DNA of 64,000 nt from Spirosoma utsteinense (GTDB lineage Bacteria; Bacteroidota; Bacteroidia; Cytophagales; Spirosomataceae). The stretch is taken from contig NZ_VFIA01000002.1 of the NCBI RefSeq assembly GCF_014282275.1, positions 226,418 to 290,417 of the forward strand. Reading direction: 5' to 3'. Below the pieces are notes generated by a model. That model searched no databases. It saw only the letters and a program-made list of their open reading frames with translations, and was not told where the DNA came from. A program made the translations under genes and the position numbers. Below are positions 55,446 to 63,915 of the stretch, piece by piece (positions within the stretch are counted from its first letter, which is position 1; every line of letters begins with the position of its first letter).

Positions 55446-56108
55446 ATGAAAGCAATAATTTTTGATATGGACGGGGTGATCGTCGATACGAACCCACACC
55501 ACAAAACAGCCTGGCGCGAATATTACGAACGCTATGGCAAAACCCTGAGCGACGACGAATTTGTCGAGCATATATCGGGGAAGCACAACTCGCACATTGT
55601 CGCTCACCTGTTTACCGACCGGACGCTGACACCGGAAGAGGTAGCGCGGCTGAGTCATGAGAAGGAAGCGCTTTTCCGGGAGTTATATCGCTCGGAGATC
55701 GTGGCCGTCGCGGGATTGGTTGATTTCCTGAAAGCCCTTAAAGCAGCCGGTATCCGTACGGCCGTTGCCACCTCGGCCCCGGTCGAAAACCTGGACTTTG
55801 TCATGGACGCGCTCGACATTCGTCAATACTTCGACGTGCTCCTGAACGAAAGTATGGTCAGTCACCCCAAACCTGACCCGGAAATTTATCAGAAAGCCAT
55901 GACCCTGCTGGGTGTTGAACCTGCCGATAGTGTTGTGTTTGAGGATTCGATGACGGGGATTCAGGCAGGTAAGGCATCTGGCGCAACGGTCGTTGGTGTG
56001 GCTACGACCCAAACACCCGATGAATTGTGGCCTTTCGTCGACGATGTGATTCACGATTTCACGGAAATGACCCCCGACCGGCTACAGCGGCTGATTAACG
56101 TTTTTTAA
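55446..56108 (+). CDS. HAD-family phosphatase (beta-phosphoglucomutase-like)
   Basis: The 220-residue protein has the HAD motifs: FDMDGVIVDTNPHH (motif I, D7 and D9), VATSAP (motif II, Thr/Ser), HPKPDPEIYQKAM (motif III lysine) and VFEDSMTGIQAGKASG (motif IV). The cap helix region is of the beta-phosphoglucomutase type (SGKHNSHIV). The substrate may be a sugar phosphate. It is followed by a hairpin and stands alone. Confidence 0.9.
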   Translation: MKAIIFDMDGVIVDTNPHHKTAWREYYERYGKTLSDDEFVEHISGKHNSHIVAHLFTDRTLTPEEVARLSHEKEALFRELYRSEIVAVAGLVDFLKALKAAGIRTAVATSAPVENLDFVMDALDIRQYFDVLLNESMVSHPKPDPEIYQKAMTLLGVEPADSVVFEDSMTGIQAGKASGATVVGVATTQTPDELWPFVDDVIHDFTEMTPDRLQRLINVF

Positions 56109-56157
56109 CGCCCACGTCGCGTTCGACAGGCTTAAATTCCATAATTTTACCGTACGT

Positions 56158-56190
56158 ATTCGTGCCACGGCTCAACGTCGTGGCACGAAT
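56158..56190 (+). terminator. Hairpin after HAD gene
   Basis: ATTCGTGCCACG at 56158-56169 pairs with CGTGGCACGAAT at 56179-56190, with a 9-nt loop and a TGTTTTC tail after it. It lies about 50 bp after the HAD stop and 25 bp before the next gene. Confidence 0.72.
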
Positions 56191-56214
56191 TGTTTTCATC
56201 TGGTACGTAACCCT

Positions 56215-56973
56215 ATGCGCTATACCCTGCTGCTAGTTCTGTTGCTATTGACGGCTGCCTGCCCCGGCAGGACCTGGGCGCAGGGCAAGTATGTGATTGG
56301 GACGGTTATTGATCAGGTATCCAGCAAACCGGTCGATCGGGCAACGGTCGTCAACCAGCGCACCCGGCAGCGCGCCCGTACCAACACGAGCGGCCGATTC
56401 TTTCTGACGATACAGCCCGGCGACTCGCTCATCCTGACCAGCCAGCTTTACAGTCGGGTGGCCATCCGCTACGATGGATCAGAAAACCCAACCATTGTCG
56501 CCCGCGCGTTACCGCCTATGCCCTACCGCGTGGTCGATCTGGCTGAGGTGACGGTGACGGCCAAGCGCTACGAAGAGGTAAAACGGGAAATTCAGCAGAT
56601 CCTGGCCGAACCTACCGCATCGAAAAAAGTGACGGGTGAACAGGCATTTGATCGGCTGGCCGACGGGGCGGGCGTTACGCTGCTCTACGAAATGTTTGGC
56701 AAACGCCCCAAGTCCGACCGCAAAGCCTATGTGATCATGCAGCAGGATCGTCGGCATGCCCTGGCCCTCGAACGGCTGCGGTTACTAATCGATCAGGCGA
56801 CGAATCTGAAAGGGGATGACATCGACCGGTTCATCGACTTTGGCGAATTCGACGATGAGTTTCTGCTCCAGTCGACCGATTACGACTTGATCAATACCAT
56901 CCAGCAACTTCGTAATCGCTTCCGGTACGGGTTCAACCGCCCCAGCCGCATCAAAGCCGACCCAGAAAACTAA
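56215..56973 (+). CDS. Carboxypeptidase-regulatory-like domain exported protein
   Basis: The 252-residue protein has a signal peptide (MRYTLLLVLLLLTAACPGRTWAQ), a carboxypeptidase-D regulatory-like domain (GKYVIGTVIDQVSSKPVDRATVVNQRTRQRARTNTSGRFFLTIQPGDSLILTS, residues 24-80), then a family-specific helical region (EVTVTAKRYEEVKREIQQILAE, ERLRLLIDQATNLKGDDIDRFIDFGEFDDEFLLQSTDYDLI). It is close to SusC-type plug starters but has no barrel. Periplasmic or outer-membrane role is unknown. It ends near the convergent MOSC gene. Confidence 0.8.
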   Translation: MRYTLLLVLLLLTAACPGRTWAQGKYVIGTVIDQVSSKPVDRATVVNQRTRQRARTNTSGRFFLTIQPGDSLILTSQLYSRVAIRYDGSENPTIVARALPPMPYRVVDLAEVTVTAKRYEEVKREIQQILAEPTASKKVTGEQAFDRLADGAGVTLLYEMFGKRPKSDRKAYVIMQQDRRHALALERLRLLIDQATNLKGDDIDRFIDFGEFDDEFLLQSTDYDLINTIQQLRNRFRYGFNRPSRIKADPEN

Positions 56974-56997
56974 CGTACCACGGGCTTCAGCACGTTT

Positions 56998-57498
56998 TCA
57001 GGTGGTTGAAATTAATTCCTTCGCCAGCACAACAACCTCGTCGCCTACCTGAATAGTACCCCCTTTCAACACTTTGGCCGTCATGCCGCTGTGACCACGC
57101 ATGGCGTTGTAGCCACCCGCTCCGAGTATAGTTTCCATTTTGGAACACGGATGACATTGGCCGGTTATCATCAGGGTGACATCGCCAAGTTGGATGCTAT
57201 GATCTTTCAACGCCAGCAAATTCACGCCGGACACTACAATATTCCGGCGTACCAGAGCCGGGTCGAGGGTATCACGGCCGGTCATGGCAGCTACTACCGG
57301 CAGGTGTTCAGCCTGGATAAGCGTAACATGTCGATTCCCCGATTGCCCGCTGTAATGATCGCCCAGCAGCCCTTTTTTCTCAGAAACGTCAATCGAGGAT
57401 ACAACCGTCACCGGCGCGCGACGTTCGGTACGGATACCGATCCACTCCACCCGGCCGGACCGGGGAAAGACATCGAATAAATCGTTTATGTTCTGCAC
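56998..57498 (-). CDS. MOSC domain protein
   Basis: The product (166 residues from a GTG at 57498) is a MOSC domain: VFPRSGRVEWIGIRTERRAPVTVVSSIDV, then GLLGDHYSG, RHVTLIQAEHLPVVA, RRNIVVSGVNLLALKDHSIQLGDVTLMITGQCHPCSKMETILGAGGYNAMRGHSGMTAKVL. The cysteines C-H-P-C fit the metal-sulfur carrier role of MOSC proteins linked to molybdenum-cofactor sulfuration. The reading frame is open for 51 more codons upstream, but those run into repeats and are not coding; the GTG is chosen. Confidence 0.88.
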   Translation of the reverse strand: MQNINDLFDVFPRSGRVEWIGIRTERRAPVTVVSSIDVSEKKGLLGDHYSGQSGNRHVTLIQAEHLPVVAAMTGRDTLDPALVRRNIVVSGVNLLALKDHSIQLGDVTLMITGQCHPCSKMETILGAGGYNAMRGHSGMTAKVLKGGTIQVGDEVVVLAKELISTT

Positions 57499-57597
57499 AG
57501 TTTTTTGAACAGGATTGTCAAAGGAGTAACGCCATCGCCCGAATTTAGTTACGCAGTGAATGCCACCCCTTACTTTATCTTCTGTTTTTATTAGGTG

Positions 57598-57724
57598 CCT
57601 AACCACTACCAGTATAACCACTACCGGTATAATCAGTACGCGAATAACCACTACCAGGGGCTACGCCCACTGGCAGGGTTATTCGCGTACCCTGCCAGTG
57701 GGCGTAGCCCCTGGTAGTGGTTAT
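57598..57724. mobile_element. Candidate miniature inverted-repeat element
   Basis: A 127-bp unit begins CCTAACCACTACC and ends GGTAGTGGTTAT, giving 11-bp terminal inverted repeats (TAACCACTACC). It is flanked on both sides by ATTAGGTG (57590-57597 and 57725-57732), which looks like an 8-bp target duplication. Inside is a 35-bp perfect hairpin (57644-57678 with 57690-57724) and four 15-bp tandem units (57601-57660). No ORF is present. It sits in a spacer between two minus-strand genes. Confidence 0.55.
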
Positions 57725-57795
57725 ATTAGGTGAACGATTACTAAAACAACATCTTCAGTTAACTCAACACATCGCGAAACGGAGTTCAACACTGG

Positions 57796-58881
57796 TTAAT
57801 AATCGCGCAGCAGGGCCAGCATTTTTTCGTCCAGCTGCATACCCTTGTAATTCTTGTAGGTCACGTCGCTACGGTCACTGTTCAGGATACCGAACGCCCC
57901 CCGGAAATTCCACAGCGACCAGCCCCAGCCCGCCCCTTTCCAGAGCTTTAACTGATCTTCCATCCAGCGCAGGGCCACATCATGGGGCGTTTTGTTATAG
58001 CAGCCCCATTCACCAACGTGCACGCCAACGCCCTGTTTCTGTAGCTTTTGCCACGGCTCTATAGCAAAGGTTTTCAGCGTTTTGGCGTTCCAGGTGGTGT
58101 TCATCCACGTAGCAGGCCAGGTTGGCGGGGGTGAACCTTTAAGCATCGGCACCCATTCGGCGTTATAATGACTGACGTTCATGGGCAGATAGCCCCGTGT
58201 GCTCTGACCCAGTTTCAGGCTGGCTAGTTTGGCTACCGGCTGGTTCCCATACTGCAAGCCATCGGCAATGATCAGCCGGTTCGGATCAATAGACCGAATT
58301 CCTTCGACCAGCGCCGTAACAACCCGCACGTAGCTGGCTTCATCCGTATTAGGCTCGTTGATGAGGTCGAACGATACTTCCCGGTTTGGTCGGCCTTTGT
58401 AACGCTCGGCCAGGTGTTTCCAGTGGAAGACAGCGGCTTCGAGGGCCCGCTCGTCGGTCCAGAGGTTGAGTGGCTCGGCGGGCGGATTGACGCAGTAGCC
58501 CGGAATACGGTGGAGGTTCAGGTTTACGTGGAGTTTGTGCTGCTTACCAAAATCCACCGCCTGATCGACCTCTTTCAGTACCCGCTCATCCAGCTCTGTC
58601 CAGTGCGCCGGGTCTGGCGTGGCCCAGCAGTGGTACGACATGGGTAGCCGGACAAAATTGAATCCCCAGTCGGCGATCATCTCAAAATCCTGCTCTTTGT
58701 AGGGTCCGGCTGGTTCGGGACCGGTCTTGCCCGCTACAAATTTTTCGAGCAGGTTAAAACCCCGCCAGCGCGGTAGCTTATCCGGCTTTGGTTCGGGTAG
58801 TTCCATGGGTGCGGTCAGGCTAAGCTGGCTAAGACCGGCCGTTGCCGCCAGCGATGTTTGAATGAACGAGCGTCGTTGCAT
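57796..58881 (-). CDS. Glycoside hydrolase family 5 (endoglucanase-like)
   Basis: The product (361 residues from the ATG at 58881) has an N-terminal signal with a twin-arginine-like start (MQRRSFIQTSLAATAGLSQLSL) and a GH5 (beta/alpha)8 barrel: WRGFNLLEKFVAG, WGFNFVRLPMSYHCWAT, the acid/base Glu in SFDLINEPNTD, and the nucleophile Glu in GVHVGEWGCYN. The substrate is probably a beta-glucan or related polymer. An upstream in-frame extension to 59055 runs through the hairpin and is rejected. Confidence 0.92.
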   Translation of the reverse strand: MQRRSFIQTSLAATAGLSQLSLTAPMELPEPKPDKLPRWRGFNLLEKFVAGKTGPEPAGPYKEQDFEMIADWGFNFVRLPMSYHCWATPDPAHWTELDERVLKEVDQAVDFGKQHKLHVNLNLHRIPGYCVNPPAEPLNLWTDERALEAAVFHWKHLAERYKGRPNREVSFDLINEPNTDEASYVRVVTALVEGIRSIDPNRLIIADGLQYGNQPVAKLASLKLGQSTRGYLPMNVSHYNAEWVPMLKGSPPPTWPATWMNTTWNAKTLKTFAIEPWQKLQKQGVGVHVGEWGCYNKTPHDVALRWMEDQLKLWKGAGWGWSLWNFRGAFGILNSDRSDVTYKNYKGMQLDEKMLALLRDY

Positions 58882-58888
58882 AGTAGAT

Positions 58889-58968
58889 GGGACACGGATT
58901 ACACAGATAGAACGGATTAAAACAGATTTTGTCGATTTTAATCCGTTCATCTGTGTAATCCGTGTCCC
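58889..58968. terminator. Long hairpin between DUF5686 and GH5 genes
   Basis: GGGACACGGATTACACAGAT (from 58889) with GAACGGATTAAAA (to 58922) pairs with its complement at 58936-58968, with one extra A in the left arm and a 13-nt loop. It sits in the roughly 107-bp spacer between the DUF5686 stop and the GH5 start, both on minus. It is likely a terminator or processing site for the upstream gene. I recall dispersed copies of similar sequences in related genomes but did not check. Confidence 0.75.
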
Positions 58969-58988
58969 CATAAGTTGACGCAGAACAC

Positions 58989-61682
58989 TTAGCGGCCAAA
59001 TTTCAGCGTCGTCCCGATTCGGAAGCCGAGTCCTTTGTAGCTGGCGTCCTGCCACTGCGAGATGACTTCGACGCGGAAGAAGGGAAGCACCTGCGGGATC
59101 AGGCCGTCGAGACCGTAGCCAACTTCGGTGTAGTTCTTCGAGGCAGGGGTGTACAGGTAATGAATGAATACGTTTTCCTTCAATCCCGTTAGTCGAACCA
59201 GGGTTAGCTGCGTGATCAGGAACTTACGAAACTCGGCCAGAACGTGGGCTTCAGCAAACCGCTTGCCCGTACTGTATTGGTAATACGGCAACAGCCGGAA
59301 ACCCGATACCACGTCGCCCTGTTGCAGGAAGAATTCGTTACCGGCGAAATGCTTGAAATCGGGAAAGTACAGCTTCTTGTCATTCAGGAACGCCCCGGCG
59401 GCCAGTTTGTAGTTCAACTGGCTTCGAATACCCGTCTCGAACGAATGCGCAATAGACGCTTGCAAAAAGTCGTAGTCGACATCGCCCATGCCTTTCCGGT
59501 AGTTCACCGTGAGCAGCGGGCTGTCGTTGTCGCGCCGGGCTATGCGCCGACCGTTTCGGATCGTATACTCGGTAGCGCCCAGCCGTCCCGATGCGGTCAG
59601 GTCCAGGAGCGTAGCCTGATGGGTTGGGAATCCCGTCGATTCAGGGCCGTTCAATTCAGCATTCTGCGGGCGGTTGGCTGTAAAGGTGCGGTTGCGCCAG
59701 TTGATCCACGGCTTGATGTTTTCCTTGAAATTAGCCAGTTCGCTGCGTTGTGTCTGTTCAAGGCTACCGGTCAATACCAGACGCTCCTTAAAAGGCGATG
59801 CGCTAATGGTCAGGTTCACGAAGTCTTTCTGGTACAGCTTGGCGAAGTTCTGCTCGAACAGCAGCGTCGTCAACGTATTCAGCGCCGGGCTGATCGGATT
59901 GTCGGGGTTGAACTGGTACAGGTAGCGCCCTCCCGACAGGCTCACCTTCGTGTTCTTGTGCTGGTAACTCGCCAGACCAAAACCCACGAGTTGCTTCCGC
60001 CCGAATTGGTCTCGCCCGGTGCCGCCAACGTTCCACTCGCCCAACTGAATTTGCTGGAAGCGGTTTATCGAATCGACTTTTGACCGGTAGCGCAGGTTGA
60101 GCACTCCTTCTACGGCGTATCCTTCCACCGTGTTATACTCGATACGGGTCAGCGGGCTGGTATAGATCAGCGCCGTTTGTTTAGTCAAATTCCACGTCTT
60201 ACCCGACAGCAACTGCCCCGGCAAAAACCGATTGGGAGCCTTCCGGGTCGTGTCGCGCTTTCCGGTACCATCGATCTTTACCTTGTCGACCGTACGGGCA
60301 ATCTTCAGGCTGTCATTCTTCTGGTAGCTTTTCGTCTCAGCATTCGTCAGCGGCACCGACCGCAGCGAGTCCCAGAACACGTTTGAGCGTTTCTGGGCCA
60401 GCGAGTCAATCACGAGTGAATCATCGCGCACGACGGTTACGTCCTCTTTCCGGTTCTTGCGGGCGAGTTTCTCCTGCTTCTCATACTCTTTGACCATCTG
60501 GCGGAGATTTTTGGTCGAGAACTCCTTTTGTTTCTTCACTAGGTCTTCGAGTTGTTTGCCTTTGATATCCCGCTTCGCCAGCGTCTCGGCGGGTGCCCCT
60601 TTCTTCTCGTCGGCCACCTGAATATCTTCAACAAACGCCGGGTTGACCACAAACTCGTTGAACGTAATACTGCGAACATATTGTCCATGCCCCTTCACGC
60701 CCAGATACGAGCCAGCTACGTTATAGCGCTGGTTGGTGGGCATCCAGACGCCTTTCACGGGGCTGCATACGTGCCGGATCGTGAACGACAGCCCAATGTT
60801 ATTCACCGTTTCCAGTTGAAGACTGTGGATAGCCCAGGTATTCTCGATGATAAAGATCGACCCCCGAAAAACCCCTTCCCCGTACTGACGCGGGATGACC
60901 TGAATCTTGCTGATCTCCACCGGAACACCATCGGGCCCCTGCTCCCGAAAGGTACCCTTGTATTCGAATTTGTAGTAAGCGAAGGCCTTCGGCGACAGGG
61001 GCGAAACAACATCCGACACGGTTGGCGAGTAAAAGCTGACGTTAAAAAAGCGGCTGGGATTCAGGAAATCACCCTGCGAATTGCGGTTGGCAATTACCTT
61101 CTGGCGGTAGGTGTTGGGCTGGCTGAACGACACTTCCGATACGTTCTCATTGAGCATCGGGACGCCCACTTTAAAGTTGAAATCACGCTCGGCTTCTTTC
61201 AACTGTTTGCGAAAGGCCATTTCAGCCAGATTCGGCAAATCGGTAATGGTCGCGCTCGACTTGGTATAGACCCGTGCCCGAAACTGCTGCACCTGCAACT
61301 GGTGGAACCGGCTTTTAGCAATGGCCCGGCGCATGATGGTGTAGGCCGGATCTTCGTTGCCCGCTTTGGCCTGTACCTCGGCCAGCCGGAAGGCCTGCTC
61401 TTCGAGCACGACATCAAGCGTAGCAAAACCCGAACTGATTTCGGCGGGTTTCTGCACCGACTGAAAGCCCAAAAACTGGAAAACGACATCGTACTTACCC
61501 GGTGCCAACGCAATTTCATACCGCCCTTCGGCATTGGTGATGGTGCCGGAGGGGGTACCCTTGATGATAACGGCTGCGTAAGGGAGTACCTCGCCCTGTT
61601 TGTTTTTGACCGTTCCGCGCAGACCCGTTTGGGCATGCGCAGCAACGGCTAAAAGCGTAAAGAGCAATAGACAGAACTTCAT
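58989..61682 (-). CDS. DUF5686 and carboxypeptidase-regulatory-like domain protein
   Basis: The product (897 residues from the ATG at 61682) has a signal peptide (MKFCLLLFTLLAVAAHAQ), a carboxypeptidase-regulatory-like domain (LRGTVKNKQGEVLPYAAVIIKGTPSGTITNAEGRYEIAL) and a large DUF5686 beta-barrel region; the tail has several barrel-like strands ending GLGFRIGTTLKFGR. The family is thought to be an outer membrane protein; role unknown. The divergent partner is the M24 peptidase. A 366-residue ORF on the other strand within it is a shadow. Confidence 0.88.
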   Translation of the reverse strand: MKFCLLLFTLLAVAAHAQTGLRGTVKNKQGEVLPYAAVIIKGTPSGTITNAEGRYEIALAPGKYDVVFQFLGFQSVQKPAEISSGFATLDVVLEEQAFRLAEVQAKAGNEDPAYTIMRRAIAKSRFHQLQVQQFRARVYTKSSATITDLPNLAEMAFRKQLKEAERDFNFKVGVPMLNENVSEVSFSQPNTYRQKVIANRNSQGDFLNPSRFFNVSFYSPTVSDVVSPLSPKAFAYYKFEYKGTFREQGPDGVPVEISKIQVIPRQYGEGVFRGSIFIIENTWAIHSLQLETVNNIGLSFTIRHVCSPVKGVWMPTNQRYNVAGSYLGVKGHGQYVRSITFNEFVVNPAFVEDIQVADEKKGAPAETLAKRDIKGKQLEDLVKKQKEFSTKNLRQMVKEYEKQEKLARKNRKEDVTVVRDDSLVIDSLAQKRSNVFWDSLRSVPLTNAETKSYQKNDSLKIARTVDKVKIDGTGKRDTTRKAPNRFLPGQLLSGKTWNLTKQTALIYTSPLTRIEYNTVEGYAVEGVLNLRYRSKVDSINRFQQIQLGEWNVGGTGRDQFGRKQLVGFGLASYQHKNTKVSLSGGRYLYQFNPDNPISPALNTLTTLLFEQNFAKLYQKDFVNLTISASPFKERLVLTGSLEQTQRSELANFKENIKPWINWRNRTFTANRPQNAELNGPESTGFPTHQATLLDLTASGRLGATEYTIRNGRRIARRDNDSPLLTVNYRKGMGDVDYDFLQASIAHSFETGIRSQLNYKLAAGAFLNDKKLYFPDFKHFAGNEFFLQQGDVVSGFRLLPYYQYSTGKRFAEAHVLAEFRKFLITQLTLVRLTGLKENVFIHYLYTPASKNYTEVGYGLDGLIPQVLPFFRVEVISQWQDASYKGLGFRIGTTLKFGR

Positions 61683-61901
61683 GAAAGAATTAGTATAGTG
61701 AGTATATCCAGTGTCCGAATGTACTAAAGGAACGAAAGCAGACCGCACCTTCATCCACAAAGGGCCATTTTAGCGTGGTCAATGCCTGAAAATACCGCTG
61801 GTTTGTCAAGAAGATGCATCTTTAGGCCAGATCGTTGCCTGCCCAATTTGTTAAAAATCCCTAAGCGCTTGTGTATATTGCTCCAAACTGCACTGGTATC
61901 T

Positions 61902-63284
61902 ATGTTCAAACTCCTCTACGCACCCCTGTTTTTTCTGTTCATTACCGTTACCGCCCTTGCCCAGTCAGCGGCCAATTACCCGGATGTTGCCATCCTGACC
62001 GAACGGGATCGGGCGCGGCTAGTCGACGACATGCTGGAAGACCGTTTCACTAATCTACTGCCCCAACTCATGCGTCGCGAAGGGCTGGATATGTGGATCA
62101 TCATCTCCCGTGAATACAACGAAGACCCTGTTCTGAAAACGATGCTTCCCAGCACCTGGCTGTCGGCTCGCCGACGCACGATCATGGTATTCTTTGATCA
62201 GGGCCTTGATGCGAAGGGTGTTGACAAAGGCCTTGAGAAACTCGCCATTGCCCGCTACGACGTAGGGAATCTGCTGAAAGGAGCCTGGGATATCGACGTA
62301 CGGCCCAACCAGTGGGAAGCGTTGGTCAAGATCATCGAAGACCGGAAGCCAAAGAGGATCGGACTAAATACGTCGACCAACTACGCCCACGCCGATGGTC
62401 TCTCCTTCACCGAGCATAAGGAGTTTTTAGAGAAGTTACCCGCAGAGTACCAGAAACGGCTTGTTTCGGCGGAGAAGGTAGCGGTGGGCTGGCTTGAAAC
62501 CCGGACCGAAAAGGAAATGACGCTCTACCCCATGATCTGCCGACTGTCTCACCAGATCATTCAGGAAGGCTTTTCGGAAGCGGTTATCCAGCCGGGCATC
62601 ACGACTACCGACGATGTGGTCTGGTGGTTCCGGCAGCGCATTACCAGCCTTGGACTGGATACCTGGTTTCACCCAACGGTAGACGTACAGCGGGCCGATC
62701 TCAATGATTTCAACCACCTTCGGACGTTCTCGAAACGGCCCGACAAGCAGGTGATCATGCCCGGCGACCTGATTCACGTCGACTTCGGGATCACCTACCT
62801 GCGCCTGAACACCGACCAGCAACAACACGCCTACATCCTGAAGCCCGGCGAAACGGATGTACCTGAGTCGATAAAAGCTGCGTTCAAACAAGGCAACCGC
62901 TTACAGGAAATCCTGACCGAGCAATTCAAAGCGGGCCGTACCGGAAATCAACTGTTGCTGGCCGCTTTAGACCAGTCCAAAAAAGAAGGCATCAACGGTA
63001 CCATTTATTCGCATCCGATTGGGGTACATGGTCACGCAGCCGGCCCAACTATTGGCTTGTGGGATCAGCAGAAAGGCGTGGCGGGTGCGGGTGACTACCC
63101 ACTCTTGGCCAATACGGCTTATTCGATTGAGTTAAATGCGGCTGTAGAACTGCCCGAGTGGAAGAAGACCATTCGCATCATGCTCGAAGAAGACGGCTTC
63201 TTCGACGGCCAGACGTTCCGCTACATCGACGGACGGCAGACCGAGATTTTCACGATCCCGAGGAAATTAGGATACGTCAAGTAA
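61902..63284 (+). CDS. M24 family metallopeptidase (Xaa-Pro aminopeptidase-like)
   Basis: The product (460 residues from the ATG at 61902) has a signal peptide (MFKLLYAPLFFLFITVTALAQ), an N-terminal creatinase-like domain (about residues 25-190) and a pita-bread fold with the dimetal ligands: DLIHVDFGITYLR (Asp), NTDQQQHAYIL (Asp), SHPIGVHGHAAGPTIG (His), YSIELNAAVELPEW (Glu) and IRIMLEEDGFF (Glu). It removes N-terminal residues before proline in exported peptides. An upstream start at 61782 would give a 40-residue extension without signal character. Confidence 0.9.
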   Translation: MFKLLYAPLFFLFITVTALAQSAANYPDVAILTERDRARLVDDMLEDRFTNLLPQLMRREGLDMWIIISREYNEDPVLKTMLPSTWLSARRRTIMVFFDQGLDAKGVDKGLEKLAIARYDVGNLLKGAWDIDVRPNQWEALVKIIEDRKPKRIGLNTSTNYAHADGLSFTEHKEFLEKLPAEYQKRLVSAEKVAVGWLETRTEKEMTLYPMICRLSHQIIQEGFSEAVIQPGITTTDDVVWWFRQRITSLGLDTWFHPTVDVQRADLNDFNHLRTFSKRPDKQVIMPGDLIHVDFGITYLRLNTDQQQHAYILKPGETDVPESIKAAFKQGNRLQEILTEQFKAGRTGNQLLLAALDQSKKEGINGTIYSHPIGVHGHAAGPTIGLWDQQKGVAGAGDYPLLANTAYSIELNAAVELPEWKKTIRIMLEEDGFFDGQTFRYIDGRQTEIFTIPRKLGYVK

Positions 63285-63288
63285 GGGA

Positions 63289-63332
63289 TTCGTTTTGCGG
63301 TCGTCTTTATCGTGATGCGATCGCAAAACGAA
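63289..63332 (+). terminator. Hairpin after M24 peptidase gene
   Basis: TTCGTTTTGCG at 63289-63299 is the exact complement of CGCAAAACGAA at 63322-63332, 22-nt loop. It lies 4 bp after the stop codon. Confidence 0.7.
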
Positions 63333-63777
63333 CATTCTAAACCTTCATAAGGCCTGTAACTTTACTACCTGTTAACCCTATGTGAGCCACGAGTACAACC
63401 ATTGAGCAGGAACGGCTGGAACACGCAGAAGGACAGAAGCAAATGGTTGCTGTAGCCCGGCTTATGCTTGCAAGCAAACGGGAACTCCAACACATTCATT
63501 ACTACGCAAGAGTTCGTTTTCAATCATGACAATATAAAATGCGAAGTACGTATTTTGTATTGCTAATAAAGAGTATGAGTTCCGTTGAAAAGATTCGCAT
63601 TTTGTATTGCCAGTGAACGCACAGAAACAATCAATACACGCAAATTAGATGATCAGTAAGTTTTCTTGATTCATTTTCGGCTATTTAAGAGAAAAGGTCT
63701 ATGCTGTAATACGAACCAAAAGGTTTGTATATTAGTGAGTTAGCTGTAATTTTAAGACCAACATAGCGTAAGACACA
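63333..63777. other. AT-rich intergenic region with short repeats
   Basis: This stretch has no credible gene. It is clearly AT-richer than the rest of the window. It holds a near-direct repeat (CGTATTTTGTATTGC at 63547-63561 and CGCATTTTGTATTGC at about 63596-63610) with AAAATGCGAA as an inverted match upstream, a short GCTTGCAAGC palindrome near 63466, and a promoter-like AT-rich segment before the truncated DUF4304 gene. It may be a remnant of foreign or rearranged DNA. Confidence 0.5.
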
Positions 63778-63915
63778 ATGAAAACAGTATCAGAACTAAA
63801 ATTTGACAAATTAATTAAGGACGGATTTCAGGAAATATTGAAACCATTGGGCTTTAGGAAAAAGGCAAATAATTTTTACTTGAAACTTGGGTCGTGCCTT
63901 AAAAGTGGATATTAA
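63778..63915 (+). pseudogene. Truncated DUF4304 gene
   Basis: The ATG at 63778 begins a 45-codon frame that matches the start of DUF4304-domain proteins (KFDKLIKDGFQEILKPLGFRKKANNFYLKLG) and then ends at TAA after an unrelated SCLKSGY. Full DUF4304 proteins are over 120 residues, so the rest is missing or shifted out of frame. A short stretch in another frame (WILSLKKRW... to the window edge) may be part of a different remnant. Low GC is consistent with an acquired or decaying gene. Confidence 0.55.

Noticed and set aside
57499..57651. N-terminal extension of the MOSC protein
   Set aside because: It would translate the tandem units and hairpin into a valine/isoleucine run; the domain begins at the GTG at 57498.
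60552..61652. Long open frame of 366 codons on the plus strand within the DUF5686 gene
   Set aside because: It lies fully antisense to a gene with signal peptide and recognisable domains; composition is arginine- and histidine-rich with no domain, as usual for shadows in GC-rich codon use.
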